DNA of 64,000 nucleotides from Acidiphilium multivorum AIU301 (GTDB lineage: Bacteria; Pseudomonadota; Alphaproteobacteria; Acetobacterales; Acetobacteraceae), in assembly GCF_000202835.1 (NCBI RefSeq), contig NC_015186.1, positions 2,357,001 through 2,421,000 of the forward strand, read 5' to 3'. A program made the position numbers and the translations under genes. Position 1 is the first letter of the stretch. Every line of letters begins with the position of its first letter. Positions 54,735 through 64,000 of this stretch are shown piece after piece. The notes under the pieces are model-generated. The model worked only from the letters and a program-made list of their open reading frames with translations, was not told where the DNA came from and did no database searches.

Positions 54735-55381
54735 GCCGCGATCTCCTCGTTGGCGCCGGCCTTGATGCCGTCAAGACGCCGCTTCAGTCCCTCGAGCCCG
54801 GCGGCGGTGATCGCCAGCGTGTCGTGCTGGAGGATGTCGTAGACGTTGGCGCCGACGACCGGCAGCACGTCGATCCCGATCAGATTGCGGCTGGCGCGGG
54901 CGAAGCCCTCGTCCACCACCGCATCCACCACCAGCGTGCGGCCCCAGCCGAGCTTCTTCAGCTTGACGTTCAGTTCGCTCGTCTTCGAGACGCCGGCGAC
55001 CGTGTCGAGCACGACCAGCTTGCCCTCGGCCAGCTTCTGCGACAGCGCCGAGATCAGGCCGAGACGGCGGACCTTCTTGTTCAGCGAATAGCCATGATCG
55101 CGAACGACCGGGCCGTGCACGGCGCCGCCGGTGCGGAACTGCGGCGCGCGCAGCGAGCCCTGGCGGGCGTTGCCGGTGCCCTTCTGGCGATACGGCTTCT
55201 TCGTCGTGCCGCTGACCTCGCCCATGCCCTTCACCTTGTGGGTGCCGGCACGGCGCTTCGCGAGCTGCCAGTGCACCACGCGGGCCATGATGTCGGCGCG
55301 CGGCGTGGCGGCGAAATATTCCTCGGGCAGCTCGGCCTTGCCGGCCGAGCCGGCATCGAGGGTTGAAATGTCGATCTGCAT
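54731..55381 (-). CDS. rplD: 50S ribosomal protein L4
   Basis: This 216-residue protein in E. coli also autoregulates the S10 operon. The tunnel loop contains [20 protein letters not shown], and the C-terminal domain has [20 protein letters not shown]. No macrolide-resistance-type deletion is evident in the loop. Confidence 0.98.
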   Translation of the reverse strand: MQIDISTLDAGSAGKAELPEEYFAATPRADIMARVVHWQLAKRRAGTHKVKGMGEVSGTTKKPYRQKGTGNARQGSLRAPQFRTGGAVHGPVVRDHGYSLNKKVRRLGLISALSQKLAEGKLVVLDTVAGVSKTSELNVKLKKLGWGRTLVVDAVVDEGFARASRNLIGIDVLPVVGANVYDILQHDTLAITAAGLEGLKRRLDGIKAGANEEIAA

Positions 55382-55391
55382 GTCGCTCTCC

Positions 55392-56075
55392 TCAGGCCTT
55401 CAGCGCCGCCGGATAGGCAGCATCGGCCGGGCGGGCCGTCTTGACCGCGTCGCGCACCAGGACGTAGCCGTCCTTGGCGCCCGGCACCGCGCCCTTGATC
55501 ATGATGAGGTTGCGCGCCTCATCGATCGCCGCGACCTCGAGATTGAGGGTCGTGATGCGCTCGCCGCCGAGATGGCCGGCCATCTTCTTGTTCCTGAAGG
55601 TCTTGCCCGGATCCTGGCGGTTACCGGTCGACCCCAGCGAACGATGGCTGATCGAGACGCCGTGCGAGGCCTCAAGGCCGCGGAAGTTCCAGCGCTTCAT
55701 GCCGCCGGCGAAGCCCTTGCCCTTGCTGATGCCGGCGACATCGACCTTCTGGCCGACGGTGAAATGCGCCGCCGAAAGCACCTGGCCGGCTTCCAGCACC
55801 GCATCGTCCGCGACGCGGAATTCGACCAGCCGGTTCGCCGGCTCGACCTTCGCCGCGGCGAAATGGCCCTTCATCGGCTTCGTCACGTTCTTCGTCTTGG
55901 CATGGCCGAAGCCGAGCTGAACGGCCGCGTAGCCGTCACGTTCCTTGGTGCGGGCGGCAACCACGCGCACATCGTCCATGTGCAGCACGGTCACCGGCAC
56001 GTGGGTGCCGTCTTCCCTGAACAACCGGGTCATGCCCAGCTTCTTCGCGATAATACCGGTGCGCATCACACTCAT
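55392..56075 (-). CDS. rplC: 50S ribosomal protein L3
   Basis: This 227-residue protein starts [21 protein letters not shown] second ATG three codons in (56066) may be the real start, as many relatives begin MRTG. The L3 signature [20 protein letters not shown] and the following [20 protein letters not shown] loop reach the catalytic centre. Confidence 0.98.
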   Translation of the reverse strand: MSVMRTGIIAKKLGMTRLFREDGTHVPVTVLHMDDVRVVAARTKERDGYAAVQLGFGHAKTKNVTKPMKGHFAAAKVEPANRLVEFRVADDAVLEAGQVLSAAHFTVGQKVDVAGISKGKGFAGGMKRWNFRGLEASHGVSISHRSLGSTGNRQDPGKTFRNKKMAGHLGGERITTLNLEVAAIDEARNLIMIKGAVPGAKDGYVLVRDAVKTARPADAAYPAALKA

Positions 56076-56081
56076 CTCTGC

Positions 56082-56390
56082 TCAGATCTTGATCTCGACA
56101 TCGACGCCGGCCGCGAGGTCGAGCTTCATCAGCGCGTCCACGGTCTGCGGGGTCGGCTCGACAATGTCGAGCAGACGGCGATGGGTCCGGATTTCGAACT
56201 GCTCGCGGCTCTTCTTGTCGACATGCGGCGAGCGGTTCACGGTGAACCGCTCGATATGCGTCGGCAGCGGAATCGGTCCCCGCACCTGGGCGCCCGTGCG
56301 CTTCGCCGTGTTCACGATCTCCCTGGTGCTGTTGTCCAGCACCCGGTGATCGTACGCCTTCAGGCGAATGCGAATATTCTGACTGTCCAT
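56082..56390 (-). CDS. rpsJ: 30S ribosomal protein S10
   Basis: The 102-residue protein also acts as NusE in transcription antitermination. It has [20 protein letters not shown] and the signature [21 protein letters not shown] chose the ATG at 56390 because the family starts there; an ATG 15 bases upstream adds MQVST without support. It heads the S10 operon after tuf. Confidence 0.98.
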   Translation of the reverse strand: MDSQNIRIRLKAYDHRVLDNSTREIVNTAKRTGAQVRGPIPLPTHIERFTVNRSPHVDKKSREQFEIRTHRRLLDIVEPTPQTVDALMKLDLAAGVDVEIKI

Positions 56391-56465
56391 CGTCGAAACC
56401 TGCAATCTTTACACGGAACGCCCGGTCCGCCCATTCGGGCCGCGCGCTAGTCCGAACCAAATCCA

Positions 56466-56501
56466 GCGGCCGCCACCCGGTTGAGACCGGATGGCGGCCG
56501 C
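56466..56501 (-). terminator. Strong hairpin between tuf and rpsJ
   Basis: On the minus strand GCGGCCGCCA-T-CCGG pairs with CCGG-G-TGGCGGCCGC around TCTCAA, a stem of about 15 pairs. It is followed by TGGATTTGG, not a T run. It may be a partial terminator or attenuator that lowers read-through from tuf into the S10 genes. Confidence 0.55.
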
Positions 56502-56521
56502 CTCGCTAACCAGCCAGGCGG

Positions 56522-57709
56522 TTACTTCGTGATGCTCGCGACGACGCCCGAACCAACCGTCCGGCCGCCTTCGCGGATCGCGAAGCGGAGACCTTCGTCC
56601 ATCGCGATGGGCGCGATCAGCTCGACGCTCACCGTCACGTTGTCACCCGGCATCACCATCTCGACACCTTCCGGCAGCGTGACCACGCCGGTCACGTCGG
56701 TGGTGCGGAAATAGAACTGCGGGCGATAGTTGGTGAAGAACGGCGTGTGGCGCCCGCCTTCTTCCTTGTTCAGGATGTAGACCGAACCGGAGAAGTTGGT
56801 GTGCGGGGTGATCGAGCCCGGCGCGGCGAGAACCTGGCCACGCTCGACGTCTTCACGCTTGGTGCCGCGCAGCAGCGCGCCGATGTTGTCGCCCGCCTCG
56901 CCCTGGTCGAGCAGCTTGCGGAACATTTCGACGCCGGTGACGGTCGTCTTCACGGTGGCCTTGAGGCCGACGATCTCGACTTCGTCGCCAACCTTGATGA
57001 TGCCGCGCTCGACGCGGCCGGTCACCACGGTGCCGCGGCCGGAGATCGAGAACACGTCTTCGACCGGCATCAGGAACGGCTTGTCCTTCGGGCGCTCCGG
57101 CTGCGGGATGTAGCTGTCCACCGCTTCCATCAGCTTCAGGATCGCCTCGCGGCCGAGCTCGGCATTGCTGTCCTCGAGCGCGCAGAGAGCGGAACCCTTG
57201 ATGATGGGGATGTCGTCGCCCGGGAACTCATACTTGCTCAGCAGGTCGCGGACTTCCATCTCGACCAGCTCGACGAGGTCGGGGTCGGCCATGTCCATCT
57301 TGTTGAGGAACACGACGAGCGCCGGCACGCCGACCTGACGGGCGAGCAGGATGTGCTCGCGGGTCTGCGGCATCGGGCCATCGGCGGCGGAGACGACCAG
57401 GATCGCGCCATCCATCTGCGCCGCGCCGGTGATCATGTTCTTCACGTAGTCGGCGTGGCCAGGGCAGTCGACATGCGCGTAGTGGCGGTTCGCGGTCTCG
57501 TACTCGACATGCGCGGTCGCGATCGTGATGCCGCGGGCGCGCTCCTCGGGAGCGGCGTCGATGCTGTCATAGGCGCGGAAGGTCGCACCACCGGATTCGG
57601 CCAGCACCTTGGTGATCGCCGCGGTGAGCGAGGTCTTGCCATGATCGACGTGGCCGATCGTGCCGATGTTGCAGTGCGGCTTCGTCCGCTCGAATTTAGC
57701 CTTGGCCAT
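56522..57709 (-). CDS. tuf: Elongation factor Tu
   Basis: This 395-residue GTPase delivers aminoacyl-tRNA. G1 is [11 protein letters not shown]3 is DCPGHADY and G4 is NKMD. The domain 2-3 region includes [20 protein letters not shown] and the C-terminal [20 protein letters not shown]. It follows rpsG directly, with only 66 bases between, where fusA is usually found. Confidence 0.99.
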   Translation of the reverse strand: MAKAKFERTKPHCNIGTIGHVDHGKTSLTAAITKVLAESGGATFRAYDSIDAAPEERARGITIATAHVEYETANRHYAHVDCPGHADYVKNMITGAAQMDGAILVVSAADGPMPQTREHILLARQVGVPALVVFLNKMDMADPDLVELVEMEVRDLLSKYEFPGDDIPIIKGSALCALEDSNAELGREAILKLMEAVDSYIPQPERPKDKPFLMPVEDVFSISGRGTVVTGRVERGIIKVGDEVEIVGLKATVKTTVTGVEMFRKLLDQGEAGDNIGALLRGTKREDVERGQVLAAPGSITPHTNFSGSVYILNKEEGGRHTPFFTNYRPQFYFRTTDVTGVVTLPEGVEMVMPGDNVTVSVELIAPIAMDEGLRFAIREGGRTVGSGVVASITK

Positions 57710-57775
57710 GGGTTTCTCCGTAACGTATCTGCTTCAGCGCCGTGCTGGCGTGATGGGGTGGAGTCTGACGGTTGC

Positions 57776-58252
57776 TTACCAGCGGTAGTGGCTGAACGCC
57801 TTGTTCGCCTCAGCCATGCGATGCGTGTCCTCACGCTTCTTCACGGCCGCCCCGCGATTGTTCACCGCATCGAGCAGCTCGTTCGAAAGACGGTCTTCCA
57901 TCGTGTGCTCGCCGCGCTTGCGGGCGGACTCGATGATCCAGCGGATCGCGAGAGCCTGGCGGCGCTCGGAGCGCACCTCGACCGGAACCTGGTAGGTCGC
58001 GCCGCCGACACGGCGGGACCGCACCTCGATGGCCGGCTTCACATTGTCCAGCGCCTCGTGGAACAGGCGGACCGGATCGGCATTCTGCCCGCCGCGCTTC
58101 TTGAGGCTGTCCAGGGCACCGTAGACGATGGACTCGGCGACCGACTTCTTGCCGTCGTACATCAGCACGTTCATGAAACGGCTGATCACCACGTCGCCGA
58201 ACTTCGGGTCGGGCAATACTTCGCGCTTGACGGCGGAATGGCGTCTGCTCAC
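57776..58252 (-). CDS. rpsG: 30S ribosomal protein S7
   Basis: This 158-residue protein nucleates the small-subunit head. It has the S7 signature [20 protein letters not shown] and [20 protein letters not shown]. The length is normal. It lies between rpsL and tuf. Confidence 0.99.
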   Translation of the reverse strand: MSRRHSAVKREVLPDPKFGDVVISRFMNVLMYDGKKSVAESIVYGALDSLKKRGGQNADPVRLFHEALDNVKPAIEVRSRRVGGATYQVPVEVRSERRQALAIRWIIESARKRGEHTMEDRLSNELLDAVNNRGAAVKKREDTHRMAEANKAFSHYRW

Positions 58253-58263
58253 GGAAACTCTCC

Positions 58264-58635
58264 TTACTTCGGCCGCTTGGCGCCGTAGAGCGAACGACGC
58301 TGCCGGCGCTTGGCAATGCCCTGCGTATCCAGCACGCCGCGCAGGATGTGGTAGCGCACGCCCGGAAGGTCCTTCACGCGCCCGCCGCGGATCAGCACGA
58401 CCGAGTGTTCCTGAAGGTTGTGCCCCTCGCCAGGGATGTAGCTCACGACCTCGTAGCCGTTGGTCAGGCGAACCTTGGCAACCTTGCGGAGCGCCGAGTT
58501 CGGCTTCTTCGGGGTCGTCGTGTAGACGCGGGTGCAGACGCCGCGCTTCTGCGGGCAGCCCTGCAGCGCGGGCACCTTGTTGCGCTTGGCCCGAACTTCG
58601 CGCCCCTTGGCGATCAACTGGTTGATAGTCGGCAT
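58264..58635 (-). CDS. rpsL: 30S ribosomal protein S12
   Basis: This 123-residue protein at the decoding centre has [20 protein letters not shown] and [20 protein letters not shown]. The lysines at the two classic streptomycin-resistance positions are both wild type, as is the methylthiolated Asp in KDLPG. It is the first gene of the shortened str operon. Confidence 0.99.
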   Translation of the reverse strand: MPTINQLIAKGREVRAKRNKVPALQGCPQKRGVCTRVYTTTPKKPNSALRKVAKVRLTNGYEVVSYIPGEGHNLQEHSVVLIRGGRVKDLPGVRYHILRGVLDTQGIAKRRQRRSLYGAKRPK

Positions 58636-59023
58636 GCTCGATCCTGATCCTTCTTGCCGGTTACGCTCTGCCGGGCGCTCATAACAATGCCGCAGGGCGG
58701 AGTAATCCCCGCCTGCGGAAACCCAGACCTGCGACCTAAGCCACCCGTTGGGCCGGGTGGCGGCGCCGCAAGCGTGAGAGTAAATGAACGACGCGGCCGG
58801 GCGTTACCGGGCCTCGCTGAGGTCGCCACCCTTAAGAGGAGAGCCGCGGCAAGTCAAGCGTTCTGCCCGTCCTGAATCCGTGCGGGGCATGAAAATCGGC
58901 AGAATGACCGGCCGTTCTGGCTGCCATGAGCGGAGGAAAAGCCCGCTCCCGCCGGGCGGGAACGAAAAAACGGCTCCCGGTTGCCCGGGAGCCGTTCCGA
59001 TCGAAGCCCGGTCGGGCCGGAGA
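58636..59023 (-). promoter_or_regulatory. Gap between rpoC and rpsL with terminator and str promoter
   Basis: This 388-base stretch has no gene. On the minus strand it holds the rpoC terminator (58964-58995) and, about 215 bases before rpsL, TTGACT (58852-58857) followed after 17 bases by TAAGGG (58829-58834). The -35 box and its CTTGACTTGCC context are good; the -10 box is weak. The rest is a leader in which I see no RNA gene. Confidence 0.55.
58964..58995 (-). terminator. Intrinsic terminator after rpoC
   Basis: On the minus strand ACGGCTCCCGG pairs perfectly with CCGGGAGCCGT around a GCAA tetraloop (58970-58995), followed by TTTTTCG. It ends the rpoB-rpoC transcript 28 bases after the rpoC stop. 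Confidence 0.95.

Positions 59024-64000
<4,977 letters not shown>

Noticed and set aside
58636-59023. Possible tRNA or small RNA gene in the rpoC-rpsL gap
   Set aside because: No cloverleaf or conserved tRNA sequence could be found; the region is explained by a terminator, a promoter and a leader.

Overview
The window is about 64 kb of very GC-rich chromosome in which nearly every base is coding. The gene families point to an alphaproteobacterium: a ChvG/ChvI two-component pair beside ATP-type pckA, an S10-spc-alpha ribosomal cluster running into secY-adk-rpsM-rpsK-rpoA-rplQ, and TTGACT promoters with 17-bp spacers. The mix of genes suggests a member of the Acetobacteraceae, perhaps close to Acidiphilium. 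That family assignment is inference and was not tested by a database search.

Layout. 1-3.6 kb: the start of chvG, then chvI, a HugZ-type flavin-binding protein and pckA with a strong terminator. 3.6-9.3 kb: a small exported protein, an M20 amidohydrolase, a MarC membrane protein, and an emrR-emrA-emrB drug-efflux operon. 9.3-20.6 kb: a seven-gene minus-strand operon holding a type I secretion ABC transporter, its HlyD adaptor, a Sel1-repeat protein, a giant GT2-GT4 double glycosyltransferase, an unrecognised Ala/Pro-rich protein with a ChW-like C-terminal domain, a GT4 enzyme with a histone-like tail, and upp. I read it as a surface-polymer or glycoprotein export system; it is the best candidate here for something undescribed. 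20.8-27.5 kb: a GNAT acetyltransferase, motB-motA in reversed order, and a minus-strand run of peroxiredoxin, GT2-GtrA, GT39 and a serine/threonine dehydratase. The GT2-GT39 junction is a chain of four 26-bp repeats, each a nine-codon ATGA-coupled mini-ORF.

27.6-42.0 kb: housekeeping genes (a sulfite-oxidase-fold protein, smpB, dapA, a lytic transglycosylase, pgpA, a CinA-type amidohydrolase), a PAS-EAL protein, a split chromate-family transporter, a pstS-pstC-pstA operon without pstB, a YbaK-type deacylase, a MAPEG protein and an M3 oligopeptidase. Short GAGC/GCTC-flanked palindromes recur between genes here.

42.1-64 kb, all on the minus strand: rpoB (end)-rpoC, then rpsL-rpsG-tuf with no fusA between rpsG and tuf, then rpsJ through rplO, secY, adk, and an alpha operon (rpsM-rpsK-rpoA-rplQ) with its own promoter and structured leader. 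Clear intrinsic terminators close the rpoC and rplQ ends.
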